Shown: positions 7,414 to 17,600 of the stretch, piece after piece
Numbering within the stretch: the stretch's first letter is position 1
Layout: each line of letters starts with the position of its first letter
Source of the DNA: Ilyomonas sp965219515
GTDB taxonomy: Bacteria; Bacteroidota; Bacteroidia; Chitinophagales; Chitinophagaceae
Assembly (NCBI GenBank): GCA_965219515.1
Contig: OZ244776.1
Location: forward strand, 3,720,001-3,784,000
Direction: 5' to 3'
DNA length: 64,000 nucleotides
Translations under genes and position numbers: made by a program
Notes under the pieces: generated by a model
Told to the model about the DNA's origin: nothing
The model's input: only the letters and a program-made list of their open reading frames with translations
Databases searched by the model: none

Positions 7414-9186
7414 ATGAATGTTGTATCGCAGATAAAAAAAATCGCCATCCAGGCATTGACTTCTCTTTATCAGATCACCGTAGAAGAACATGCGGTAACG
7501 GTGAATACGACAAATGCCGAATTTGAGGGCGATTATACCATCGTACTATTCGCTTTTATCAAACAGATTAAAAAATCGCCGGATGTAATCGGCAAAGAAA
7601 TTGGCAATTACCTTGTTGCACAACATGCTTTTATCAGCACGTACAATGTTATCAAAGGGTTTCTTAACCTAACCGTTTCCCAAACTTACTGGCTTCGGTT
7701 TTTATCAGACAACTACAGCAATTCTGCTTACGGTTTATCGGGAAAAAAAAATACCCGCGTAATGGTTGAATATTCATCGCCCAACACCAACAAGCCTTTG
7801 CATTTAGGGCATCTTCGCAACAACTTTCTTGGCAGCAGCCTTGCCGGAATATTGCAGGCCCGCGGCGATGAGGTGATTAAAACCTGCGTGGTAAACGATC
7901 GCGGCATACACATCAGCAAAAGCATGATTGCCTGGCAATGGTTTGGCAACGGCGCCACGCCGGAAAGCACCGGCATAAAAGGCGATCATTTGGTTGGCGA
8001 TTATTATGTGAAATTTAATGATGAATATAAAAAAGAAGTTGAACAGTTAGCCGGTGAAGGCAAAACAAAAGAAGAAGCTGAGCGGCAGGCGCCCATTATG
8101 CAGGCGGCACGTGAAATGCTTGTTGATTGGGAAGCGGGCAAGCCTGATGTAATGGAATTGTGGAAACGGATGAATGGCTGGGTTTACAAAGGCTTTGATG
8201 AAACCTACAAACGCATCGGCAGCGATTTCGATAACGTGTATTATGAAAGCAACACATATTTATCCGGCAAAGATTTGATTGAAGAAGGCTTGCAGAAAGG
8301 CGTTTTTTATACCAAAGATGACGGTAGCGTATGGATTGATTTAACAAAAGACGGGCTTGACGAAAAAGTGGTGCGGCGCAAAGACGGCACATCTGTTTAC
8401 ATTACGCAGGATATTGGACTTGCCGAGCAAAAGCAGCAGGAATACGGCATGAGCCAAAGTATTTATGTAGTGGGAGATGAGCAGAACTATCACTTTAAAG
8501 TCTTAAAGCTAATCTGCGAAAAGCTGGGTCTGCCTTCTGCCGATGGCATTCATCATCTTAGTTATGGCATGGTAGAATTGCCGTCCGGAAAAATGAAAAG
8601 CCGCGAAGGAACTGTGGTAGATGCCGATGACCTGATTGATGAAATGGTACGCATTGCGAAGCAAAAAACGGAAGAGCTTGGCAAGGTAAAAGACTTCACC
8701 GGCAAAGAGCTGATTGAACTCTATCATACCATTGGCTTAGGCGCACTGAAGTTTTTTATTCTTCGTGTTGACCCGAAAAAAAGAATGATTTTCAACCCCG
8801 AAGAAAGCATAGATTTTCATGGCTTTACCGGTCCGTTTATTCAATATACCCATGCCAGAATTAAAAGCATTCTGCGGAAGATTACGGTAACAGATAATTT
8901 ACCGGCATCGTCCACATTGCTGCCATTAGAAAAAGAGATGATTGTTTTGCTGGAGCAGTTTGAAATCGTCATTGCAGAAGCAGCTAAAGAATACGATCCT
9001 TCTAAAATAGCCATCTACATTTTTAATCTTTGTAAAACCTTCAATTCATTTTATACAGAACATTCTGTTACGCAGGCAGAAAACGATGAGAAGAAAGCCT
9101 TACGGCTACAGATTTGCATACTAACGGCTACGGTTATTAAAACCGGCATGCACCTGTTGGGGATTCCGGTGCCGGAGCAGATGTAG
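7414..9186 (+). CDS. argS: Arginine--tRNA ligase
   Basis: This class I aminoacyl-tRNA synthetase charges tRNA-Arg. The frame is open from 7342, but the protein of 590 residues starting MNVVSQIKK fits the family and leaves room for the -7 box at 7389. Visible motifs are SPNTNKPLHLGH (the HIGH box, about residue 129), the KMSKS-like MKSREGT (about residue 393) and the C-terminal DALR anticodon-binding domain with FIQYTHARIKSIL. It stands alone, far from the arginine biosynthesis cluster. Confidence 0.97.
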   Translation: MNVVSQIKKIAIQALTSLYQITVEEHAVTVNTTNAEFEGDYTIVLFAFIKQIKKSPDVIGKEIGNYLVAQHAFISTYNVIKGFLNLTVSQTYWLRFLSDNYSNSAYGLSGKKNTRVMVEYSSPNTNKPLHLGHLRNNFLGSSLAGILQARGDEVIKTCVVNDRGIHISKSMIAWQWFGNGATPESTGIKGDHLVGDYYVKFNDEYKKEVEQLAGEGKTKEEAERQAPIMQAAREMLVDWEAGKPDVMELWKRMNGWVYKGFDETYKRIGSDFDNVYYESNTYLSGKDLIEEGLQKGVFYTKDDGSVWIDLTKDGLDEKVVRRKDGTSVYITQDIGLAEQKQQEYGMSQSIYVVGDEQNYHFKVLKLICEKLGLPSADGIHHLSYGMVELPSGKMKSREGTVVDADDLIDEMVRIAKQKTEELGKVKDFTGKELIELYHTIGLGALKFFILRVDPKKRMIFNPEESIDFHGFTGPFIQYTHARIKSILRKITVTDNLPASSTLLPLEKEMIVLLEQFEIVIAEAAKEYDPSKIAIYIFNLCKTFNSFYTEHSVTQAENDEKKALRLQICILTATVIKTGMHLLGIPVPEQM

Positions 9187-9248
9187 AACTGGTTTGTTTT
9201 TCAGAATCACCTTTCATAAAAATTAAAAGGCAGCTTTTTTCATTTTAT

Positions 9249-9256
9249 TATATTTG
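9249..9256 (+). promoter_or_regulatory. -7 box of the DUF4870 gene promoter (TATATTTG)
   Basis: Exact TAnnTTTG match 24 bases before the ATG at 9280. No convincing -33 element could be assigned. Confidence 0.45.
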
Positions 9257-9279
9257 ACATTCACAATTAAAAACAATTC

Positions 9280-9648
9280 ATGGAACAGCAAAACTCCTTT
9301 CTCGGCAGAGAAGAAATTCCCATTCTTACGCCCACCAGCGACGAAAAAACCATGGCGTTGTTATCGCATGTTTTAACGCTGGTTCCGGGTATTGGTTTTT
9401 TGGCACCGCTGATTATTTATCTGATCAAAAAAGATGAATCGCCTTTTATCGCTGCCAGCGCCAAAGAGTCATTAAATTTCCAAATTACTTTGTACATTGT
9501 CATAATCGGTTTGTTCATTACGCTGATCGGCATTTTATTGGTTTGGATAATTGTTTTATTGGCACTGATTCTGGTGATTGTGGCCACCATCAAAACCAGC
9601 GAAGGAAAATTATACAGATACCCGTTGGCAATCCGGCTGATCAAATAA
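9280..9648 (+). CDS. DUF4870 domain membrane protein
   Basis: The 122-residue protein has an N-terminal soluble part, then the DUF4870 pattern: MALLSHVLTLVPGIGFLAPL as the first membrane helix, the KKDESPFIAASAKESLNFQI loop, and two further membrane helices at about 68-105. It ends in YRYPLAIRLIK. Function is unknown. The family resembles Tic20-like small membrane proteins. It is a single gene with its own -7 box. Confidence 0.85.
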   Translation: MEQQNSFLGREEIPILTPTSDEKTMALLSHVLTLVPGIGFLAPLIIYLIKKDESPFIAASAKESLNFQITLYIVIIGLFITLIGILLVWIIVLLALILVIVATIKTSEGKLYRYPLAIRLIK

Positions 9649-9875
9649 AAAGTAAACAGGCAGATTTCCGAAAGAGATGAATATAAAATTGGGTTTATGT
9701 ATTAACCTGTTTGCAAAACGTGCTTTATCATTGGCAGCTTTAAAAACCTTTTTTAAACCGGTATTATTCAACATTCAACAAGAGAAAAAAATTTATTGAC
9801 AGTAAATCGGGTATAGGTAAACAAATCGCATACCTGCCATTCATCACAGATCGAAAAACCTTGTTTGCGGTTATC

Positions 9876-10268
9876 TTAAGCCCGCTTTGCGGTGCTTTGT
9901 AAAGCCCAGTAAATTAATACAGGTTGAAAAAACAACCTTGTCAAACGTTTTCCGTTTGTATTAAGACCAAAAGCGCTGCGCTTGTGCACATATTGCGCAA
10001 TATTGCCGGGAAATACGGCGGTAAAAAAAGTGGCGGCTATCTTCCCAACGGTTTCCCGATGTTTGCCGGGCGCAATCAGCGCAATACCCAAAGCCATCTC
10101 AGCGATGCCGCTAAGCAACACCGTATCGTCTGTTTTAAGCGGAACCCAGTCGGGCACCTGTGCGCGGAAGTCTTTCCTGGCAAACGTGAGATGACCGGTG
10201 CCGGCAGTAACCAGAAAAGCGCCCAGCAAAATGCGGGCTGTGGTTTTGATGTTGGTTTTAGTTTTCAT
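9876..10268 (-). CDS. DoxX-like small membrane protein
   Basis: The 130-residue product has a first membrane helix with LLGAFLVTAGTGHLTFA and three further hydrophobic segments. The arrangement GIAEMALGIALIAPGKHRETVG is typical of the DoxX/YozB-like group. These proteins are poorly characterised; some are linked to redox homeostasis. It ends about 165 bases before the CRISPR array and shows no functional tie to it. Confidence 0.7.
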   Translation of the reverse strand: MKTKTNIKTTARILLGAFLVTAGTGHLTFARKDFRAQVPDWVPLKTDDTVLLSGIAEMALGIALIAPGKHRETVGKIAATFFTAVFPGNIAQYVHKRSAFGLNTNGKRLTRLFFQPVLIYWALQSTAKRA

Positions 10269-10575
10269 TGCCCGTAAGGTTTATTGCAATGGCTCTGTCT
10301 GAAATCATGCCATGAAAGTACACGGTTAGGAAGTTGAATGGCAACCCCGCCTTATTGGTAAAAAAGAAAGTAATACAACGTGAAATTGCTGATGAAAAAA
10401 GATTTCTCTAATCCATGCAATTGATATGATTTTTTTAAATTTGCTTTCAAGTTTAGTTCTTTTACATCTCATCATAATATTTCTCAGCCCTTTCAACCGT
10501 TGTGATTTGCTTTCAAGTTTAGTTCTTTTACATCAGCTTTAAGATTGTACATAAGTACCCTGTCAAAATTATCTA

Positions 10576-11073
10576 CTAATTAACTTTTTTAAAGTTGATG
10601 AATAAATTTTTACCGATGGCATGTAAAATAAGCATCGTTGCATAGCAAAGTTGTTCATCGGTTTCATAGTCTTTGGTTTGTATCCATCTGGCTTTCATTT
10701 CTTTCCAAAGTCTTTCAATAATATTTAAATGGGGTGAGTAAGGCGGCAGATAAAAAATAAATAATTGCCTTTTTGCCCATACTTTTTGCATGGCTTTCAT
10801 TGCTTTTGACTGATGAACTTTTGCATTGTCCAATACGATAACCGTGTGCTTTTTTATCTGATAAGAAAACTCATTTATTTTTTCGATGATAAAGTTGGTG
10901 GTAATGGTTTCGTAAGTGGTCGCATGCTCGAACTGATTCTCTCTTGTTATGATTCCAAAACAATTGATACGCTTGCCTTTAGCTGACTTTATACTAATGT
11001 TTTCATCTGTAAACTGCCAGCCATAAGGCACATAGCCTTCTTCTGATATTTGTACCTCATCGCCATAATACAA
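10576..11073 (-). CDS. IS630 transposase, C-terminal part (DDE domain), copy 1
   Basis: This frame carries the catalytic domain: YGDEVQISEEG (first Asp), VIVLDNAKVHQS (second Asp) and SPHLNIIERLWKEMK (Glu). The first ATG at 11073 is inside the domain. The frame is open back to about 11202, where it overlaps the first frame, so it is probably made as a fusion by -1 frameshifting rather than from its own start. Confidence 0.9.
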   Translation of the reverse strand: MYYGDEVQISEEGYVPYGWQFTDENISIKSAKGKRINCFGIITRENQFEHATTYETITTNFIIEKINEFSYQIKKHTVIVLDNAKVHQSKAMKAMQKVWAKRQLFIFYLPPYSPHLNIIERLWKEMKARWIQTKDYETDEQLCYATMLILHAIGKNLFINFKKVN

Positions 11074-11171
11074 ATCAATTTCTGACTTGCCATAACGTTG
11101 TTCTAATAACTGAAGTTCCTGTAGTTTATAGTCATAAAATTCTTTATCACATCCGCCTTTAGGTCGTTTTC

Positions 11172-11591
11172 TTATTCGCTTGTAACGGCAGTGATGACTT
11201 TTAAAAAACGCGTAAGCGTTTCGTTACTCATCTTTTTGCCTGTATTTTCTTCAACAATCTGACGGGCTTGTGATAATCGTTGCCGCTCTTGTTCTATGGC
11301 TGCTCTTACTATACTTACATGTTCTTCTGCCAATATCGGTTTTCTGCCCTGTCCTGGCTTTGTGCGTAACCCTGTTATGCCATTGCTGTCATAACGGTTC
11401 AGCCAATTATAAACACTTGCCATATTGCTGCTTAAAATAACAGCAATGTCTTTAGTCGTGTAGCTTTCTGACTTTAATAAAACCATTTGGCAGCGCTGAC
11501 GAAAACTGTGATTTGATTCCGTTTTATACAGATGTTCCAACGCTTGCTTAGCTTCTTTGCTTAGTACTATTTCTTTGATTTTTCTTGACAC
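11172..11591 (-). CDS. IS630 transposase, N-terminal part (HTH domain), copy 1
   Basis: The 139 residues hold two helix-turn-helix segments, including TTKDIAVILSSNMASVYNWLNRY and the GRKPIL linker, which bind the element ends. It differs from copy 2 at four or so residues (for example ILSS against ISGS). Near the end, the minus strand has the heptamer TTTTTTA (11208-11202) in the frame expected for -1 slippage into the catalytic frame. Confidence 0.9.
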   Translation of the reverse strand: MSRKIKEIVLSKEAKQALEHLYKTESNHSFRQRCQMVLLKSESYTTKDIAVILSSNMASVYNWLNRYDSNGITGLRTKPGQGRKPILAEEHVSIVRAAIEQERQRLSQARQIVEENTGKKMSNETLTRFLKVITAVTSE

Positions 11592-13310
11592 ACTGTTTTA
11601 ACGTCTTTAATTCTATTTAATTTTGACAGGGTACTTACAAGCAAATATGTTGTGATTTGCTTTCAAGTTTAGTTCTTTTACATCGTCAGGACAAACAGCT
11701 TCGTTGTTGAACACGTTGTGATTTGCTTTCAAGTTTAGTTCTTTTACATCGTCGGCGCCGATGAGGTATGTGCTGTCGTTGTTGTGATTTGCTTTCAAGT
11801 TTAGTTCTTTTACATCCGCGCAGCAGCCACACAGAACACCATAAAAGTTGTGATTTGCTTTCAAGTTTAGTTCTTTTACATCCATGCTCCATTTTTTACG
11901 GCGGCAAGATGAGTTGTGATTTGCTTTCAAGTTTAGTTCTTTTACATCCCTTGTGATGATTGCTTTGCTGGTGTTGTGATTTGCTTTCAAGTTTAGTTCT
12001 TTTACATCGTCGGCGCCGATGAGGTATGTGCTGTCGTTGTTGTGATTTGCTTTCAAGTTTAGTTCTTTTACATCCGCTCTCCTTCCACCCACGCTTAGCG
12101 CCGAGTTGTGATTTGCTTTCAAGTTTAGTTCTTTTACATCTCAAGCAATGCGAGGTATAAATTAGCGTGCGTTGTGATTTGCTTTCAAGTTTAGTTCTTT
12201 TACATCGGATTCTGATTAATATCTAATTCCTTCTTAGTTGTGATTTGCTTTCAAGTTTAGTTCTTTTACATCGGATTCTGATTAATATCTAATTCCTTCT
12301 TAGTTGTGATTTGCTTTCAAGTTTAGTTCTTTTACATCGTTATTGTGTTAGGCGGCGATATCTTGGAGTTGTGATTTGCTTTCAAGTTTAGTTCTTTTAC
12401 ATCCAAGACCGCACAGGCACGATTGGCAAAACCGTTGTGATTTGCTTTCAAGTTTAGTTCTTTTACATCTTCAACTTAAAAACAATGAGCACTACGGGTG
12501 TTGTGATTTGCTTTCAAGTTTAGTTCTTTTACATCGCGGCAATTGCAGCAGCAACTGAGCGATGGGTTGTGATTTGCTTTCAAGTTTAGTTCTTTTACAT
12601 CTTCTTCTCCGGTGAACTGCAACTCATAGCGTTGTGATTTGCTTTCAAGTTTAGTTCTTTTACATCGTGAATATTTATAAGGACTGCAAAACATGCGTTG
12701 TGATTTGCTTTCAAGTTTAGTTCTTTTACATCTATATAAAAATTCTTACTTTAGGAATACTGGTTGTGATTTGCTTTCAAGTTTAGTTCTTTTACATCTT
12801 TGTGGATGTATTTAAGACACCTTGCAAAGTTGTGATTTGCTTTCAAGTTTAGTTCTTTTACATCGTACGGAAAAGTAAAAAAAGCTTACACCGAGTTGTG
12901 ATTTGCTTTCAAGTTTAGTTCTTTTACATCGTTCAAGTTTTGGACAAAATCTAAAGATAGTTGTGATTTGCTTTCAAGTTTAGTTCTTTTACATCACGCA
13001 AATGGTTCGGCTCCGAGGGTCTGGAGTTGTGATTTGCTTTCAAGTTTAGTTCTTTTACATCAACCCGAGCAATTCGGCCGCGGCGAAGCCGGTTGTGATT
13101 TGCTTTCAAGTTTAGTTCTTTTACATCTTGCCGCGTCCGATGGCATATCAAATATTGGTTGTGATTTGCTTTCAAGTTTAGTTCTTTTACATCTCCGGGA
13201 TATACAACTATCAAATCTCCAGCGTTGTGATTTGCTTTCAAGTTTAGTTCTTTTACATCACGAATCGCTAAAAGCCGCAACAGCACTGTATTAGAACGAA
13301 CAGGTACAAA

Positions 13311-13342
13311 CAAAAAATGAGGTTTTATTACCTCATTTTTTG
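13311..13342. terminator. Bidirectional terminator between the CRISPR array and cas2
   Basis: CAAAAAATGAGG (13311-13322) is the exact inverse of CCTCATTTTTTG (13331-13342). T runs are present on both strands, so it can end cas2 mRNA (minus) and crRNA precursor (plus). The 30 bases 13260-13289 right after the last repeat have spacer length but no repeat follows. Confidence 0.8.
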
Positions 13343-13358
13343 TTTTTGTATCATTTTT

Positions 13359-13697
13359 TCAAAACATCTCCAATTGCTGAATGGTGCCGGGTGCTTTTGT
13401 ATTTTCCCTGCCATGATAAATTTCCATCATCCCAAACTGCTTATCCGTAATGCAAAGAATACCAACATGACCTTTTGCCGGAAGTATTTTTTTTACCCGC
13501 TTCATGTGCACCTCTGCATTTTCCTTGCTGCTGCAATGGCGTATGTACATACTGAACTGAAACATTTGAAAACCATCCTGCAATATTTTTTTACGAAAGA
13601 TGGTATAAGCCTTCCGGTCTTTCTTCGTATCTGTCGGCAAATCAAAATGTACCAGTATCCACATAATGCGGTAAGCGTTTAGCCGTTCAAACATCAA
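13359..13697 (-). CDS. cas2: CRISPR-associated endoribonuclease Cas2 (type II)
   Basis: Cas2 dimers hold two Cas1 dimers together in the spacer-integration complex. The 112-residue protein has the ferredoxin-like fold signature WILVHFDLPTDTKKDRKAY with the conserved Asp after the first strand, then FSMYIRHC and GHVGILCITDKQFG. An alternative start is the second Met, one codon downstream. It is the last cas gene, 77 bases after cas1 and close to the array. Confidence 0.96.
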   Translation of the reverse strand: MMFERLNAYRIMWILVHFDLPTDTKKDRKAYTIFRKKILQDGFQMFQFSMYIRHCSSKENAEVHMKRVKKILPAKGHVGILCITDKQFGMMEIYHGRENTKAPGTIQQLEMF

Positions 13698-13727
13698 GCT
13701 TCTCTTTTAATCGCAGTCATCTTTAAA

Positions 13728-13770
13728 AAACTTTGTATTTCTCTTTGTTCTTTGTGCCTCCGTGGTTCAA
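13728..13770 (-). repeat. Widespread intergenic word in the cas1-cas2 gap
   Basis: On the minus strand this gap reads GAACCACGGAGGCACAAAG, then AACAAAGAGAAATACAAAG. From memory, variants of ACCACGGAGGCACAAAG recur between genes in many unrelated prokaryotes, including Bacteroidota. Only one copy is in this window, so the repeat nature rests on recall, not on the window. Confidence 0.35.
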
Positions 13771-13774
13771 ACCA

Positions 13775-14671
13775 TCACTCCAATTCTGCATATACAATCT
13801 TCTTTGTTTTTCCTTCAAAGCACCTGGCGAGCGATGCCGTGGTACGCTGCACGGCTACCATCAGCGGGCTTCGGTCTCCGTCTATAAACACATCCATCGC
13901 CGGTATGGTAAGCAGTTGTTTTTTATGAGCCGGCGTTAAATCAAACTCCGGTTCCAACGGATTTACCATCGTGCAAACCATCTCATCTACGAACGGCCGA
14001 TACGGCTCCATAATATCATCGGCAAGGCAATATGCATTGTATTGATTGCGGTGAAAAATGCCAACCGTTGGCAACAAGCCACTGCCAACAAGACTACGCG
14101 CAACTACCGCACGCAACACAGCATAGCCATAATTGAGCATGTTATTGGGCGGCATCCCAAAACGATCTCTTCTAAATTCTATAAACGGCGGAAACAAATT
14201 TTTCCAGTAATAACCGGCGGCTTTGGCTTCGTGGTTTTCGCTGTCGCCGCTCTTTACGTCTCTGGCATACGTAAGCAGCAATTTATTTTCTTTTTTCTGC
14301 TGTTTCAGCAACATTGCCTGGTTATAAATTTTAGCCATAATAGTTTGTTGCCAAAGCTGCTTTTTTACCGGCAATGGCGATTCTAACTGCGCGGCAAATA
14401 TTTTGCTCTGCAACGTATGTCCGTCAAGGTTCAGCATCAATCCTGTCGGGTGATGCGTGGCATCGCAGGTGATAAAGGCAACATTCTTTTCCAGCAGTTT
14501 TGCCATTACGCCGGAGGTGATGGTTACCTGCGGATGGTCAACGATGAGCAAACCGATGTCTTCAATGGGAACGGTAACAGGCTCGTCCCTTTCGGCTGAT
14601 TCAATAACGAGTTGCTCGATTTTGGTTTTGAGGTATGCCGGATTGCCGAAGTAGAGTGTGCGTTTTACCAT
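13775..14671 (-). CDS. cas1: CRISPR-associated integrase Cas1 (type II)
   Basis: Cas1 is the metal-dependent integrase that inserts new spacers. The 298-residue protein begins MVKRTLYFGNPAYLKTK and contains the N-terminal beta domain and the helical catalytic domain. FPPFIEFRRDRFGMPPNNMLNYGYAVLRA, split here for brevity at the Asn pair, is the type II signature block; GIFHRNQYNAYCLADDIMEP carries the catalytic His and the Asp/Glu cluster, and the later EFDLTPAHKKQL is also conserved. Its start overlaps the cas9 stop by seven bases, implying coupled translation. Confidence 0.97.
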   Translation of the reverse strand: MVKRTLYFGNPAYLKTKIEQLVIESAERDEPVTVPIEDIGLLIVDHPQVTITSGVMAKLLEKNVAFITCDATHHPTGLMLNLDGHTLQSKIFAAQLESPLPVKKQLWQQTIMAKIYNQAMLLKQQKKENKLLLTYARDVKSGDSENHEAKAAGYYWKNLFPPFIEFRRDRFGMPPNNMLNYGYAVLRAVVARSLVGSGLLPTVGIFHRNQYNAYCLADDIMEPYRPFVDEMVCTMVNPLEPEFDLTPAHKKQLLTIPAMDVFIDGDRSPLMVAVQRTTASLARCFEGKTKKIVYAELE

Positions 14672-17600
14672 AAAAAGTTTAGTTTACCATCAGTTGAAAT
14701 TGTAAAATCTACGTATTCGATTAAGAAATTGAAGTTAACAGGACTCAATAAATAACGTGGCTCTAAGTTATTAATATCAACCCTTGAACTGCCATAACCC
14801 AATTCTTTATCAGGTCTTGCTTCTAAATGATGTTGAAATTGAATTCTTCCATCAGATGCACTAAACAGGACTTTAATGCGATATAATCTTTTCAATTGTT
14901 CCTTAAAACCTAAACCTTTTATTTCTTCTTTATTGTCTGAATAAAAAAGTATCCTTTGTCCCTGTTTTAAGGAACTATATAAGGGAAGTTCTTTGCCACG
15001 TACCATAATTATAGCAGGTAAAAAATCCTTTGTCTCAGCGATATTATTGTGGTTTCTGATTTGCGTGAGATCAAAAATATTCAAACACTCAAATCCTCTG
15101 TTTTTTCCTGACTGGTAAAATCCGTATAAAAGATTGCCTGCATTGGCAGCATAATAAAACTGCTTATACTTTTTATCTTCCAGATGCTTTGTTGGTTTTG
15201 ATGAAATATTTGTTTGAGCTTTTATCTTTAATGGTTCCTTGGCTCTTACAAAAATCCGGATATGCCTTATGGGATCAATTTTCTTACCATTTTTATCTAT
15301 TATAGCGGGATTGCCATTCTTATCCGGCGCATATACACCTTCTTGCAATGCGTCTTTTAGATTTCTATTTCCGACCTGCTTTTCAATTGTTTGGTATAGA
15401 TATGGGTCAACGATTGAATCTTTAATTTCTTTTAGTGTTTTAAAGCCAGGGCTGTTTGCATCTTTTTTGAAAACAAATTCCTCTCTTATTACAAAATAAA
15501 GCCCATCCTCAAAAAGATACTTTCCACTTTCATCTTTTAAAAGTTTGCCCTGTTCATCTCTTCTAACCTTCTTAATAGCACCATAATAAGTATCCAAATG
15601 CAATTGTCCTCTGATACTATCTCCTTTCGCCCATTTTTCTTTTTCTTTTCCTTGTTCATCCATTAAAATCTTTTCCTCTTTATTGCGTAAGAAAACTTTT
15701 TTACCTCGCACTCTTACCCGCTTATTACCCGGCGTTAAGCTTTGATCTTTTTGAATGTTATTAATCAGGATATTGTTTTCTATTTCCTCAATAAAACTTT
15801 GCTTGAATCCTTTATACGGCAATTCATGATACTGCTTATATGTGGCTTCATCGTAATCATAACTTTTTTTCAGAATTTCTTCCCGCTTTGCATCTACCGG
15901 AATCAAGGTAAGTACAGCCGCATCTTTTGCATGATGGCTATGCTTGCTCCTGTCTTTCTTTTCATCTTTTGGCTGAACACTATAAATCTTCCTAAACTCT
16001 GCTGTATTAATTCCCTTTTGAACTTTTACGCTGTTAAAGGCTGTTTTTAAATAATGGTAAGCGTACTTAGAAATAATTTGGGTATCTACCAGTTGGCTGT
16101 TTTTAAAACCGCTTTTTACTTCAGTCATGGTAAAGCGATCCATTTTGTTGCGCCAATAATCCAGTTCAAAACGCCAGAGATGCCGTTGCTTAACCGCTTT
16201 GTCTTTATCATCTTTGGTAGCTGCCTGTTTCGATTTTTTAACCCAGAACTCAATATTTGTCTTAATAGCTTCAATTTTCTGTTCCCATTTTTTAAGTCTT
16301 GGTTTAATGGCAGTATACGTTTTACCATCACGAATTATATCCGTATCATAATTTGGCAAATAAACAGGCAGTTGATTTTTTTTAATGGTTCTGTTATACA
16401 CAAAATCACAAACGGTCAGGTTTGCCAATGAGTTATCCAAAGATAAACTTCTGGCTATTGTGTGTTCAAAGTCGGTGCTGTTTTCTGCAAACAAATCAGC
16501 CATTCCTATAAACCTGCCGGTGTATATGCATTGGCAGTCCTGCTGCTTCCAAAGCCTGTATTTTTCTATCATTTCTGTGGCAGCCGCAACCTGCTTGTAA
16601 GTTTTCGATTTTGTATTTGCCCATTCATGTTTAGAATATTCATTCTTTCCGTCATTTACTTCTTGGTCATTCATTTGCTCAAACCATAAGCGAAATTTAT
16701 CTATGTCTTCATTGCTATCAGGGTCGGCTTTACTGGCAGGATATTCTTGTAGCAACTCAACAATAGCATTGGCAAATTCTTTATTCTCTTCTTGTCTTCT
16801 ACGCTGATACGTTTCTATCGCCCAGCGCATGTTTGCGTCATTCAGTTCACGGGCTATTTCAACAACAATGGCTGTTTCTTCGTCAATCTGTTCTGTTACG
16901 AGAAGATGATTCATCAGTTTGTTCAACTCATGTAAAGTGCGCATTGCCATCGGGTTTTTGAAAGCGCCTGTTTTTGGACTACCTAACAGTCTGAAATTAC
17001 CATTGAATTGCTCGTAATATTTTTCTTTGGCAGGTGGGTAAATATCTATTTGAGAAGGATGATACAATTTTCTCAGTTGCTTTTCATCTATTTCAAAATG
17101 GTCTTTTAGAAATGATTTTAATGTATCAAGCAGGTGCGGCAGCTTTTTAAATTGCCGGTCCGTATCTGAAAAGAAAGATTGGTATTGCTGCGAAATAAAA
17201 TCTACGATTTTATCTTGCTCATCTTTATCCATTTCCTCCCACGTTTTCGTACCATATCCTTCTTTAATGGCGTTTAGAATTTGATTTGCATCTGTAAATA
17301 AACTGTTCTTATCAATACCTTTATCTCTCTCGCCTAATTGATAATCTCTGTTTTCTGCAAATTTTTCCGGAAGAGATTTGTATTGAGCAATCAAACTGTT
17401 AACTATAACAAGTTTCTTTTTTTCTTCTCTGTTGCTTTGAATAATCAAACCAATTCCTTCAGTCAAATTTTCTTTGTTTTTGTTCCACAATTCTTCGCCC
17501 AGCACTTCAGGAATTTTAGCTAATAAAACAGCTTCGGTGTATATCATCCCTTGTTCAAGAAAAGGAAGTATGTTATTAATAGCTTTTAAACTAAGCATTC

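Larger units (their letters stand above)
10554..11635 (-). mobile_element. IS630-family element, copy 1, inserted in a CRISPR spacer
   Basis: The ends are inverted repeats beginning AGTACCCTGTCAAAATTA. TA is duplicated at both sides (10552-10553 and 11636-11637), as expected for the family. Removing the 1082-bp element and one TA joins 17 + 2 + 11 bases into a spacer of exactly 30 bp, which proves the boundaries. It carries two transposase frames on the minus strand. Copy 2 at 26073-27154 has the same length and lies in inverted orientation. Confidence 0.97.
10433..13259 (+). CRISPR. Type II-C CRISPR array: 27 repeats, 26 spacers, one spacer split by an IS
   Basis: The 36-bp repeat starts GTTGTGATTTGCTTTCAAG and ends TTCTTTTACATC. 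Intact copies begin at 10499 and, after the IS, at 11649 and then every 59-66 bases up to 13224. The first copy (10433-10468) is degenerate in its first six to eight bases. Spacers are mostly 30 bp, with three or four of 29 and one of 24 (11949-11972). Two spacers are duplicated: 11751-11780 equals 12009-12038, and 12207-12236 equals 12273-12302. The plus strand is taken as the crRNA strand because the tracrRNA anti-repeat pairs with it; this is opposite to the cas genes. Confidence 0.98.

Noticed and set aside
13260..13289. Terminal spacer followed by a degenerate repeat on the cas2 side
   Set aside because: The 30 bases have spacer length, but the next bases share nothing with the repeat, so I did not count it as a spacer.
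11613..13313. Long frames on both strands encoding repeats of DVKELNLKANHN or similar
   Set aside because: They are produced by the CRISPR array: the 36-bp repeat and the 30-bp spacers are multiples of three, so frames stay open. Not proteins.
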